Shown piece after piece: positions 9,304-15,163 of a stretch of DNA of 15,163 nt (positions are counted from its first letter, which is position 1; the number at the start of each line of letters is the position of its first letter). The translations under genes and the position numbers were made by a program. The stretch is from an uncultured Clostridia bacterium (lineage in GTDB: Bacteria; Bacillota; Clostridia; Christensenellales; Borkfalkiaceae). Below the pieces are notes generated by a model. That model worked only from the letters and a program-made list of their open reading frames with translations. It searched no databases and had not been told where the DNA came from. Where the stretch lies: the NCBI GenBank assembly GCA_946637575.1, contig CAMPBJ010000008.1, positions 1 to 15,163 of the forward strand, written 5' to 3'.

Positions 9304-9333
9304 TAGTATTCTCCCGTAAAATCGGTTTTATAC
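9304..9333 (-). promoter_or_regulatory. Candidate forespore-type (SigF/SigG) promoter of sigG
   Basis: On the minus strand GTATA (9333-9329), an 18-nt spacer and AATACTA (9310-9304) resemble the B. subtilis SigG pattern (GHATR, CATnnTA), with one mismatch in the -10. The predicted start is about 24 nt before the sigG ATG. SigF and SigG recognise related sequences, and in B. subtilis sigG is made by SigF and then autoregulated. The match is by eye only. Confidence 0.45.
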
Positions 9334-9362
9334 TTTTCTTTTCCAAAAAAACGTGATATACT
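9334..9362 (+). promoter_or_regulatory. Candidate extended -10 promoter of the HAD gene
   Basis: TGATATACT (9354-9362) is an extended -10 element. The -35 region (TTTTCT, 9334-9339, 17-nt spacer) is weak. The predicted transcription start falls at or next to the A of the ATG at 9369, leaving no room for a ribosome site. It faces away from the sigG promoter within the same 95-bp gap. Confidence 0.5.
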
Positions 9363-9368
9363 TTCCCT

Positions 9369-10040
9369 ATGTTTACCACGGTTTTTATAGACATCGACAA
9401 TACTCTGCTCGATTTTGACAAGTGCGCAAAGGACTCCATAAAAAGAGCGTGCGACTTTTTTTCGCTTGCGTACCCCAAAAACCTCTTTGCCGAGTTTATA
9501 AAAACGAACGATATGCTGTGGGGCATGATCGAAAAAGGAACGCTGACAAGAGAAGAACTGCACAAAATAAGGTTCGAACTCGTTTTTAAAAGCGCGGGCG
9601 TAAACTTCGACGGGCAGACCTTTGAAAAGAAGTTTCGGGAGTATTTACGTGAAAGCCACGAAAAGGTGGACGGCGCGGACGAACTTCTCTTCTACCTATC
9701 TAAAAAATACAGGATCTACGCCGTCTCTAACGCCGCGCACAAAGAACAGGCGACAAGGCTTGAAAAAGCCGGGCTTTATAAATACTTTTCGGGTGTTTTC
9801 GTGTCCGACGAGATAGGAGCGCAAAAACCGAATAAAGAGTTTTTCGACGAGTGTTTTAAGCGTATCCCGAACTGTAAAATAAGCGAAACCGTTATGATCG
9901 GCGACTCCCTTTCCGCGGACATTTCGGGCGGAAAGGAGTACGGGCTTTTTACCGTATGGTTTAATTTTAAGAACACGGGTGCAAAAAGCACCGCCGACGT
10001 TACGGTAAACCGCCTTACGGATATAAAAAAATACCTGTAA
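9369..10040 (+). CDS. HAD-superfamily hydrolase, YjjG-like nucleotidase/phosphatase
   Basis: A 223-residue soluble protein with all four HAD motifs. Motif I is DIDNT with nucleophile D8 and acid/base D10; motif II is VSN (S120); K153 in AQKPN is motif III; and IGDSLSADISGG (D179, D184) is motif IV. The cap sits between motifs I and II. The opening TVFIDIDNTLLDFDKCAKDSI resembles YjjG/YfnB-type pyrimidine 5'-nucleotidases that remove unusual nucleotides, but the substrate is inferred. The start must be the ATG at 9369, since the nucleophile is at residue 8. No Shine-Dalgarno precedes it. It is the only plus-strand gene, inserted between sigE and sigG. It ends 2 nt from the sigE stop with no visible terminator. 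Confidence 0.88.
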   Translation: MFTTVFIDIDNTLLDFDKCAKDSIKRACDFFSLAYPKNLFAEFIKTNDMLWGMIEKGTLTREELHKIRFELVFKSAGVNFDGQTFEKKFREYLRESHEKVDGADELLFYLSKKYRIYAVSNAAHKEQATRLEKAGLYKYFSGVFVSDEIGAQKPNKEFFDECFKRIPNCKISETVMIGDSLSADISGGKEYGLFTVWFNFKNTGAKSTADVTVNRLTDIKKYL

Positions 10041-10042
10041 TA

Positions 10043-10753
10043 TCACACCATTTTCACAAACTCTTTTTTTAACTTAAAGAGTATCTTCTTTTCAAGTCTG
10101 CTTATGTAACTTTGGGAGATCCCCATCATATCCGCAACCTCGCGTTGCGTTTTTTCTTCTTCGCCGAAAAGCCCGAACCGAAGTTCCATTATCCGCTTTT
10201 CGCGGTCTGAAAGTTTACTTAACGCGACCAGCAGAAGTTCTTCTTCCACCCCGCTTTCCACTTTTTTATAGAGCGCGTCCCCGTCCGTTCCCAAAACGTC
10301 CGAAAGGCACAGTTCGTTGCCGTCCGCGTCGGTGTTTAAAGGCTCGTCGAACGAAACTTCGCCCTTTAACTTCACCGTCTTTCTTAAATGCATAAGTATT
10401 TCGTTCTCGATGCAACGGGAAGCGTACGTCGCAAGTTTTATGTTCTTGTCCTGATTGAAAGAGTTTACCGCTTTTATTAAACCTATCGCGCCTATCGACA
10501 CCAAATCGTCCAGATCGACGCCCGTGTTCTCGAATCTTCGCGCTATGTAAACGACGAGCCGTAAGTTATGCTCGATCAATTCTTCTTTCACTTTTTCGTC
10601 GCCGCTAGATAGTCGCTTTAACTTTTCGCTCTCCTCTTCCGGCGAAAAGGGAGAAGGTAGACTTTCCCCGCCGCCGATATATAAAAGCAAGTCCTCTTTT
10701 AAGTCGAGTTTTTTAAGAAGCCTTTTTATTTTTTTCAACAAACAGTTAAACAT
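10043..10753 (-). CDS. sigE: RNA polymerase sporulation sigma factor SigE (pro-protein)
   Basis: A 236-residue sigma factor of the early mother cell. The first ~24 residues form a basic amphipathic pro-sequence ([19 protein letters not shown]). Next comes YIGGGESLP, which matches the B. subtilis YIGGSEALP at the SpoIIGA cleavage region (probably next to Y25). Region 2 includes [19 protein letters not shown] and [20 protein letters not shown]; then comes [15 protein letters not shown]. Region 4 ends with [17 protein letters not shown], and the C-terminus EFVKMV is close to B. subtilis EFNKMV. The length is almost that of the 239-residue B. subtilis protein. The ATG at 10753 has AAAGGAG upstream and overlaps spoIIGA by 8 nt. 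A gene on the other strand ends 2 nt away. Confidence 0.97.
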   Translation of the reverse strand: MFNCLLKKIKRLLKKLDLKEDLLLYIGGGESLPSPFSPEEESEKLKRLSSGDEKVKEELIEHNLRLVVYIARRFENTGVDLDDLVSIGAIGLIKAVNSFNQDKNIKLATYASRCIENEILMHLRKTVKLKGEVSFDEPLNTDADGNELCLSDVLGTDGDALYKKVESGVEEELLLVALSKLSDREKRIMELRFGLFGEEEKTQREVADMMGISQSYISRLEKKILFKLKKEFVKMV

Positions 10754-11537
10754 CGCCTTTCTCCTTTAACTCGGGGTGAAGAATCACGCCGTATCTTAAC
10801 GCGGTTTTGGACACGATCGCGTTTACGTTAGTATATATATTCGGCTCGGGTTCAAAATATATCACCGCGCGCTCGACCGTAAACCCCAAAGATTCGCTCT
10901 CCCCCGAAACCGTGCTTACGGCGATCTTTTTAAAATCCAAACCGCCGAGATCCAACGTAAAAAGTTTTTTAAAAATCTTTTTATCCACCACGATAACAGG
11001 TTCGCCATCATACGATAAACCGTTACCCGTATCCATAAATCCCACCGTTTCCACCTTTTTTTCTCCGCAAAACAGTTCTACTTTAAAGCAAAGTTTTTCG
11101 TCTTTTTTCCGCATAATCGCAGACTTTATAAAGAAAACGGCAAGTTTTATAAAAACGTAAGCCGGGATAAACGCAAGCGCGACCGGAAGTTCGGAAAAGT
11201 ACCTGACGGAAAGAAGTCCGTACAGTCCCGTTACCGCGCCGCCCGTAAAAAAGGTGAAAAGGAAAAATATTGCTGTAACTTTTAAGTAGCCCGAAAACGT
11301 CCTGTGTTTTGCGGAAAGATACGAAAGAAAACACCCGAACAGGACTTTCGCTAAAAAAGAAAGTATATCCCCGAACTCGAAGGTCGGAAATACGAGCGCG
11401 AACGCACCGCCCAAGAGTCCGCACGCTACAATTCGCAGTTTATTTACTTTTATCCCCGAAAGAACGAGCGAAGACCTTAAAAGACAGCAGTCGATAACGA
11501 AGTTATCGAATAAAACGTATTCAACGTAAACTATCAT
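10746..11537 (-). CDS. spoIIGA: Sporulation sigma-E factor-processing peptidase SpoIIGA
   Basis: A 263-residue membrane-bound aspartic protease that removes the SigE pro-sequence when the forespore signals through SpoIIR. The N-terminal half (about 1-140) is hydrophobic, with roughly five membrane segments; the start [16 protein letters not shown] resembles B. subtilis MKIYLDVIWLLNF. The C-terminal protease domain carries the catalytic GFMDTGN (D169), equivalent to the DSGN motif around D183 of B. subtilis. It is shorter than the ~309-residue B. subtilis protein. The ATG at 11537 is supported by the N-terminal similarity, but no normal ribosome site precedes it. The nearest purine run is GGGGG 4 nt upstream, inside a hairpin. 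It overlaps sigE by 8 nt, as expected for the spoIIG operon. Confidence 0.95.
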   Translation of the reverse strand: MIVYVEYVLFDNFVIDCCLLRSSLVLSGIKVNKLRIVACGLLGGAFALVFPTFEFGDILSFLAKVLFGCFLSYLSAKHRTFSGYLKVTAIFFLFTFFTGGAVTGLYGLLSVRYFSELPVALAFIPAYVFIKLAVFFIKSAIMRKKDEKLCFKVELFCGEKKVETVGFMDTGNGLSYDGEPVIVVDKKIFKKLFTLDLGGLDFKKIAVSTVSGESESLGFTVERAVIYFEPEPNIYTNVNAIVSKTALRYGVILHPELKEKGDV

Positions 11538-11538
11538 A

Positions 11539-11572
11539 AAACCCCCGCGCTACTATCGTAGCGCGGGGGTTT
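11539..11572 (-). terminator. GC-rich 15-bp hairpin at the spoIIGA start
   Basis: A perfect inverted repeat: AAACCCCCGCGCTAC (11539-11553), a 4-nt loop, and GTAGCGCGGGGGTTT (11558-11572). On the minus strand the stem ends in GGGGGTTTT followed immediately by the spoIIGA ATG. It lies 50 nt after the DUF1461 stop and should terminate that operon, though the T run is only four long. In a transcript that reads through, it would also bury the only purine-rich stretch available as a spoIIGA ribosome site. Confidence 0.75.
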
Positions 11573-11598
11573 ATAAAATTAAAAAAACAATATGTCGT
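11570..11598 (-). promoter_or_regulatory. Candidate spoIIGA-sigE promoter overlapping the hairpin
   Basis: On the minus strand ACGACA (11598-11593), a 17-nt spacer and TATAAA (11575-11570) resemble a sigma-A promoter with a poor -35. The -10 overlaps the base of the hairpin, so a transcript would begin within the hairpin's 5' arm near 11563-11559. Confidence 0.4.
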
Positions 11599-11600
11599 AA
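11591..11600 (+). promoter_or_regulatory. Spo0A-box-like site upstream of spoIIGA
   Basis: TATGTCGTAA matches the 0A box TTTGTCGAAA at 8 of 10 positions and the core TGNCGAA at 6 of 7. It overlaps the -35 of the candidate spoIIGA promoter. In B. subtilis the spoIIG operon is activated by phosphorylated Spo0A bound near its -35. There is only one site, identified by eye. Confidence 0.35.
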
Positions 11601-11622
11601 ATTAAAGACTTTTGCGGAAAGG

Positions 11623-12300
11623 TTAGATCGCCTTTTTCTCTCTCTTTCCGCGCTTTACCGCGGAGTAGATAATAAGCGACACGCAAATGACGACCGCGGC
11701 GGCGATTATAAGGATAGCGCAGGATAAGAAAAACTCTTCGGGAAGTATCTTTATTATCCCGTCCTTTACTTCGTCGAAAGTCCAGTTCGTCTTCCCCGGG
11801 AAAAAGACGTGGTGGAAGGTAACGAACGCGAAGTTAAAATCGATTACGGCGGTTATCCCCACGATCGCCATTAAAGAAAGGATTGTTACGCCCGAATAAA
11901 AAGACGGCGTAAACCCGTTAAACTTTTTCAGTTCCACCACCTTTTTAAGCGACAGTATTTTAAGTATTATCGTAACGAAAAGCGAAACGATAAGCGCGAT
12001 CAAATTTAAGTCGAAAAGCGCCTTGCAGTCGTAAAAATGCGCCATGCCCTCCTCGGAATACGGGAAAACGCCCGTTCCAAACTCCCCGCCGAAGGTTAAA
12101 AAGTTAAGCACTTCGTCGTACGAATTCTTTATTTCGGCAAAACTTAAACCCGTGCTTTCGGGAAGCCCCAAGGGGTTTATCTGCATGTAGTAGAAAAATC
12201 TGCAATATATCGGGAGCGCGATCGAAAAGGTTAAAATCAGCACCGCGACGGCGATAATATACAGGACGGTCAGAGCCGTATTAAGCGCGTTTTTTTTCAT
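11623..12300 (-). CDS. DUF1461 (TIGR01906-type) integral membrane protein
   Basis: A 225-residue membrane protein of unknown function. Membrane segments are at about 12-32, 98-117, 135-155 and 190-213. The region between the first two carries family motifs: LPIYCRFFYY, TGLSFAEI, and SEEGMAHFYDCK (82-93). FHHVFFPGKTNW (162-173) and D180 with ILPEEFF (185-191) follow between the last two segments. This pattern fits the DUF1461 family common in Firmicutes, for which I know no established biochemical role. Its ATG overlaps the hemW stop by 4 nt (ATGA, 12297-12300). It is the last gene before the hairpin upstream of spoIIGA, and its basic C-terminal tail (KRGKREKKAI) is probably cytoplasmic. Confidence 0.85.
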   Translation of the reverse strand: MKKNALNTALTVLYIIAVAVLILTFSIALPIYCRFFYYMQINPLGLPESTGLSFAEIKNSYDEVLNFLTFGGEFGTGVFPYSEEGMAHFYDCKALFDLNLIALIVSLFVTIILKILSLKKVVELKKFNGFTPSFYSGVTILSLMAIVGITAVIDFNFAFVTFHHVFFPGKTNWTFDEVKDGIIKILPEEFFLSCAILIIAAAVVICVSLIIYSAVKRGKREKKAI

Positions 12301-13406
12301 TTCATAAACTCCGTTATGATACCGTTCTGCACGTAAAGATACTCGTCCTTTATTCTGACCACGTTGCCGACTATTTCAAGATACGGCTTGTTTTTATTAA
12401 GCGCGGTCTTGTATTCGCTCATAAAATCCGCGCCGAACTCTTTATTAAACTTTTCCACGTCCACGCCGTACTTTGTCCTAAGCCCAAGCATTATATATTC
12501 GAACTTCGCGTCGTCGCCCTCGATAACGTCCGACGATATTTCGGGGCTTTTGTTAAAAATAACCGCGTTCATATACTCGTCGATCTTAAAGGTGTTGGTA
12601 AACCGTCTGCCGTCCATAAACGAAGACGCGGAAACTCCGCAACCTATATACTCGCCGCGTTTCCAGTAGTTTAAGTTGTGTTTGCTCTCGAACCCCGGAA
12701 GACAAAAGTTCGACACTTCGTACCTTGAATACCCTTTTCCCTTTAAGTAGGCTACCACCCCTTCGTAAAGTTCGCCCGTCTCGTCGTCGGATAAAAGTTC
12801 GCCGTTTAAAAAGTCCGTGTAGATCGGCGTTCCGACTTCGCAGGTTAAGGCGTACACGGAAAGGTGTTTCGCTCCGCCGAGGATAGCAAGATCTATCGTC
12901 TTTTTAACGTCTTCTATTTTCTGATCCCAAAGCCCGATAAGGATATCCGCGCTTATGTTTTCGCCTTTAAGAAGGTTACAGGTGTTTAAAAAGTCCTTTG
13001 CTGTATGTATTCGGTTAAGCCTTTTAAGTTCTTCGTCGAACCCCGACTGAAGTCCTATCGAAAAGCGATTTATTCCCGCGCTTTTGTAGGCTTTTATTTT
13101 ATTCTCGTCCACCGTGCCGGGATTTAATTCTATCGTGATCTCCGCGTCGGCTCTTAAAGTAAAGCACTTTTTTATCTGTCTTAACGTGCCGACGATAAAC
13201 TTCGGATCGACGATGGAAGGCGTACCCCCGCCTATATACACGGTGTCGTAAACCTTGTTTTTATACTGCTCCGCCCTTCCCTTTATCTCGCGGTAAAGAC
13301 AGGCAAAGTAAGCCTCCGTCTTTCCGATCTCCTTTGGGTAAGACGCAAAGTCGCAGTAAGTACATTTACTTTTGCAAAACGGTATATGTATATAGATCCC
13401 TGCCAT
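12297..13406 (-). CDS. hemW: Radical SAM heme chaperone HemW
   Basis: A 369-residue radical SAM protein thought to bind heme and deliver it to respiratory enzymes; older annotations call it oxygen-independent coproporphyrinogen III oxidase. The [4Fe-4S] motif is CKSKCTYCDF (C11, C15, C18). The residue two after the last Cys is F20, whereas true HemN coproporphyrinogen oxidases have a fourth Cys there, so HemW is preferred. Other features are GGGTPS (59-64), NPGT (95-98), SIGLQS (116-121) and NRIHT. The C-terminal HemN-like domain has LNYWKRGEYIGCGVSASSF. The ATG at 13406 has AAGGGGAA upstream. It is 10 nt after recO and overlaps the DUF1461 gene by 4 nt. Confidence 0.93.
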   Translation of the reverse strand: MAGIYIHIPFCKSKCTYCDFASYPKEIGKTEAYFACLYREIKGRAEQYKNKVYDTVYIGGGTPSIVDPKFIVGTLRQIKKCFTLRADAEITIELNPGTVDENKIKAYKSAGINRFSIGLQSGFDEELKRLNRIHTAKDFLNTCNLLKGENISADILIGLWDQKIEDVKKTIDLAILGGAKHLSVYALTCEVGTPIYTDFLNGELLSDDETGELYEGVVAYLKGKGYSRYEVSNFCLPGFESKHNLNYWKRGEYIGCGVSASSFMDGRRFTNTFKIDEYMNAVIFNKSPEISSDVIEGDDAKFEYIMLGLRTKYGVDVEKFNKEFGADFMSEYKTALNKNKPYLEIVGNVVRIKDEYLYVQNGIITEFMK

Positions 13407-13416
13407 AATTCCCCTT

Positions 13417-14106
13417 TTATTTCCCCGAAAGCGCGATAAGTTCTTTTAATGAAGAAAGTTTTTCTTCGGGTTTCTTTTCAAGATAGTACTCTAAAAGTTT
13501 AAGCGCGCCGATAAGTCCTTCTTCGGTCTTTTCGTTATAGTAAGCGGACTTTAAGGCGAAAAACGTTTCCGTCTTTATCTCCCTTGCCTTTCCCTCGGGC
13601 GAAGAAAAAAACGCACCCGTCCTGTAATCGAAGTAGGCTTTGTCGGTTATTGTTGCAAAAAAATTCAGACCGTAGCCGGCAAGTGAGAGCGCGGATATCA
13701 AAAACCTTACGGTCGCGAAAGCGTAGTTTTCGCCGTACGCTATCTCTTTTAACGCGTCCACCGCGCAGAAAAAAAGGTCATGCGACACGATGTTTTCTTT
13801 GGCGAATTTTTTAATAAACTCCAAAACGACCGAGCCTGCGTAGAACTTTCTTATATCTTCCCTTATGGGATAGAAACTGTCGATAAGGCTTGCGTTTATT
13901 ACCGTCTTAAATCCGTTTTTATCTAAAAAGATAAATTCGGCAAAACAAAAAGGCTCGGAGGCGAACTTTAACTTCGCTCCTGCCTTTTTAACCCCCTTTA
14001 TTTTAGCGGAAACGGTGCCCTGTTCTACCGTGAACACGGACAGAATTTTGTCGTTCTCGGCGACGTTTACGCCGCCCAAAACTATACCGTTCGCCTTTTC
14101 TTCCAT
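13417..14106 (-). CDS. recO: DNA repair protein RecO
   Basis: A 229-residue recombination mediator of the RecFOR pathway that helps load RecA on SSB-coated DNA. The N-terminal OB-fold part is recognisable (GIVLGGVNVAENDKILSVFT, then EQGTVSAKIKGVKK), followed by the helical part with FLISALSLAGYGLN. Length is slightly short for the family. The zinc-binding cysteines seen after this helix in many RecO proteins are absent; the only cysteines are C54 and C114. The ATG at 14106 is 6 nt after the yqzL stop, and its AGTAGG ribosome site overlaps that stop. The yqzL-recO pairing supports the call. Confidence 0.9.
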   Translation of the reverse strand: MEEKANGIVLGGVNVAENDKILSVFTVEQGTVSAKIKGVKKAGAKLKFASEPFCFAEFIFLDKNGFKTVINASLIDSFYPIREDIRKFYAGSVVLEFIKKFAKENIVSHDLFFCAVDALKEIAYGENYAFATVRFLISALSLAGYGLNFFATITDKAYFDYRTGAFFSSPEGKAREIKTETFFALKSAYYNEKTEEGLIGALKLLEYYLEKKPEEKLSSLKELIALSGK

Positions 14107-14112
14107 TTTTAC

Positions 14113-14232
14113 CTACTTTTTTATCAATCTCTTATACAGAAGATAATAGGAAATATCCCCCGTCTTTTCAAACAGTTCCCACGCAGAGTCGCTAGGGCGC
14201 TTAAAGTCGAATTTATCTTTATTCTTATCCAT
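14113..14232 (-). CDS. yqzL: YqzL-family small protein
   Basis: A 39-residue protein translated by eye: a lysine-rich start (MDKNKDKFDFKRPSD), then SAWELFEKTGDISYY and LLYKRLIKK, ending in TAG. The W-x-x-F-x-x-TG-x-I-x-x-YLLYK pattern is that of the YqzL family, whose members are about 40-50 residues and lie just upstream of recO in many Firmicutes. Its function is not established. It starts 28 nt after the ATP-grasp stop and ends 6 nt before recO. No Shine-Dalgarno is visible, and the ATG lies in the 3' arm of a small hairpin, so coupling to the upstream gene is likely. Family and position together make this call firm despite the length. Confidence 0.87.
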   Translation of the reverse strand: MDKNKDKFDFKRPSDSAWELFEKTGDISYYLLYKRLIKK

Positions 14233-14245
14233 ACCGTTAGTATGG
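14229..14245 (-). repeat. Small hairpin covering the yqzL start codon
   Basis: On the minus strand CCATAC (14245-14240), loop TAACG, and GTATGG (14234-14229) form a 6-bp stem. The ATG of yqzL (14232-14230) is within the second arm. Ribosomes finishing the upstream gene 28 nt earlier could open it. It is weak and may be coincidental. Confidence 0.4.
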
Positions 14246-14260
14246 CGCTTAAAATTAGAG

Positions 14261-15139
14261 TTATGCGTTAACGCCCGTTTTTTCTACCACGTATTTGGCG
14301 TAGATTCCGGCGACGTTTATCCCCGTCGCCTTTTCCATGCCTAAAAAAAACGCGTTCGAATTGACTTCGCACACAAACGGTTCGCCGTTATCGCCGTACA
14401 AAAGATCCACGCCGCAGTAGTCGAGAGAAAGGATTTCGGCGCACTTCTCGGCGGTTTTTATAAAACTTTCGGGCGGATCGATCTTTTTACACTCTCCGCC
14501 AAGCGCGACGTTGGATCTGAAATCCTTCTCGTTTCTTCGCTCCATCACCGCGACTGCCTTTCCGCCGATAACGATAACGCGAACGTCCGTTCCCTTTTCT
14601 TTTCCCAGATACCTTTGGAAAAGGTGTGGTTTACACTTTAATTTTTCCGCTAAAACCTTTAATTCCTCTAAGTTCTCCGCAAGGTACACGCCCTTTCCCA
14701 TAGAGCCGTAACTTTCCTTTACGACTATCGGAAACCCGAGTTTTTCGGATATGCCCCTTAAATATTCGTCGGGCAGTTCCGCTTTCTCGTCAAAACAGAG
14801 CCTACCGAACACCGTGTCCGGAATATTTATTCCGCTACCCGACAGCGCGATATATGTTTCCGCCTTATCGTCGCAACACCTTATCGCGTCGTGCGAGTTA
14901 AAAAGGCGAACACCCGCTTTTTTAAGCGCACCCGAAACGTACTTATCTTTGTCGAGAAAAATCGCAAAATCGCATACGTATTCGTTTTTTATCCGCCCGT
15001 CACTTAAAAAAAGCCCGTCCGCGCCGGCGACGATATCCGCCGAAACGCCTAAATCCGCGAACTCTTTTTTAAGCCTTTCCGCGGAGATAACGCTCTCTTT
15101 CGGAATAAGGTACGGGTTGATAAAGATAAGCCCTTTCAT
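14261..15139 (-). CDS. RimK/LysX-like ATP-grasp ligase, substrate unknown
   Basis: A 292-residue soluble ATP-grasp enzyme of the RimK/LysX type, which joins an amino acid or amine to a carboxylate through an acyl-phosphate. The pre-ATP domain (about 1-90) ends with NSHDAIRCCDDKAET. The nucleotide-binding lysine region is VVKESYGSMGKGVYL (139-153). R187 lies in GTDVRVIVIGG, and RSNVALGG (208-215), GVDLL (243-247) and the Mg-binding EVNSNAFF (E258, N260) complete the active site, so it should be active. The target could be a small metabolite or a protein tail; nothing here decides. It precedes yqzL-recO, where era often stands in Firmicutes. The ATG at 15139 overlaps a preceding stop by 1 nt (TAATG). 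Confidence 0.88.
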   Translation of the reverse strand: MKGLIFINPYLIPKESVISAERLKKEFADLGVSADIVAGADGLFLSDGRIKNEYVCDFAIFLDKDKYVSGALKKAGVRLFNSHDAIRCCDDKAETYIALSGSGINIPDTVFGRLCFDEKAELPDEYLRGISEKLGFPIVVKESYGSMGKGVYLAENLEELKVLAEKLKCKPHLFQRYLGKEKGTDVRVIVIGGKAVAVMERRNEKDFRSNVALGGECKKIDPPESFIKTAEKCAEILSLDYCGVDLLYGDNGEPFVCEVNSNAFFLGMEKATGINVAGIYAKYVVEKTGVNA

Positions 15140-15163
15140 TAAAACAGCACCGTTATACTTCCG
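15139..15163 (-). CDS. Possible 3' end of an upstream gene
   Basis: The last 25 bases read on the minus strand as GSITVLF followed by TAA, whose final A is the first base of the ATP-grasp ATG (TAATG). Such 1-nt stop-start overlaps are common in operons, which is the only reason to suggest a gene here. Nothing can be said about the product. Confidence 0.3.

Noticed and set aside
9170..9565. 131-residue minus-strand open frame spanning the HAD/sigG gap
   Set aside because: It overlaps two well-supported genes on both strands and has a low-complexity, unlikely sequence.
12297..13406. Coproporphyrinogen III dehydrogenase HemN
   Set aside because: The fourth cysteine of the HemN motif is replaced by F20, and the length is that of HemW.
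14196..14253. 10-bp direct repeat GGCGCTTAAA at 14196-14205 and 14244-14253
   Set aside because: Only two copies; one encodes the FKR residues of yqzL. It is probably chance.

Overview
The window is a dense block of chromosome from an endospore-forming Firmicute, most likely a Clostridia-class bacterium from an uncultured gut or rumen lineage. The evidence is the pair of sporulation sigma factors SigE and SigG with the SigE-activating protease SpoIIGA, plus Firmicute-type pairs such as YqzL-RecO, AzlC-AzlD and HemW-DUF1461. Base composition looks moderate in GC (not computed). I saw no phage, insertion sequence, CRISPR array, tRNA or rRNA. Almost every gene is on the minus strand, so the biological reading order runs from high to low coordinates.

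Reading along the minus strand, the window opens with the last few codons of an unidentified gene. It continues with a RimK-like ATP-grasp ligase (15139-14261), a 39-residue YqzL-family gene that is easily overlooked (14232-14113), recO, hemW and a DUF1461 membrane protein. These are tightly spaced or overlapping and look like one operon. A 15-bp GC-rich hairpin follows (11539-11572), and its 3' base lies against the spoIIGA start codon. spoIIGA and sigE overlap by 8 nt. The only plus-strand gene, a HAD-superfamily nucleotidase-like phosphatase (9369-10040), then separates sigE from sigG. It ends 2 nt from the sigE stop, and its promoter-like region faces the sigG promoter. A strong terminator follows sigG.

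From a near-consensus vegetative promoter (8411-8439) runs the cluster pyrH - frr - uppS - cdsA - dxr - rseP. It covers UMP phosphorylation, ribosome recycling, undecaprenyl-PP synthesis, CDP-diacylglycerol synthesis, the first committed step of the MEP isoprenoid pathway, and an M50 intramembrane protease. This is the classical Firmicute order, but without rpsB-tsf in front and without ispG-polC-proS behind. gdhA (NADP-type glutamate dehydrogenase) follows with its own promoter and terminator. The last group is azlC-azlD (branched-chain amino acid exporter) and a PHP-domain phosphoesterase that runs off the left edge.

The most unusual points are in and around the sporulation genes. spoIIGA-sigE and sigG are split by an opposite-strand gene that may be translated from a leaderless mRNA. 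The spoIIGA start sits under a hairpin that overlaps a candidate promoter and a Spo0A-box-like site. sigG has a forespore-type promoter-like sequence. At the recO end, an ATP-grasp ligase occupies the place usually held by era.
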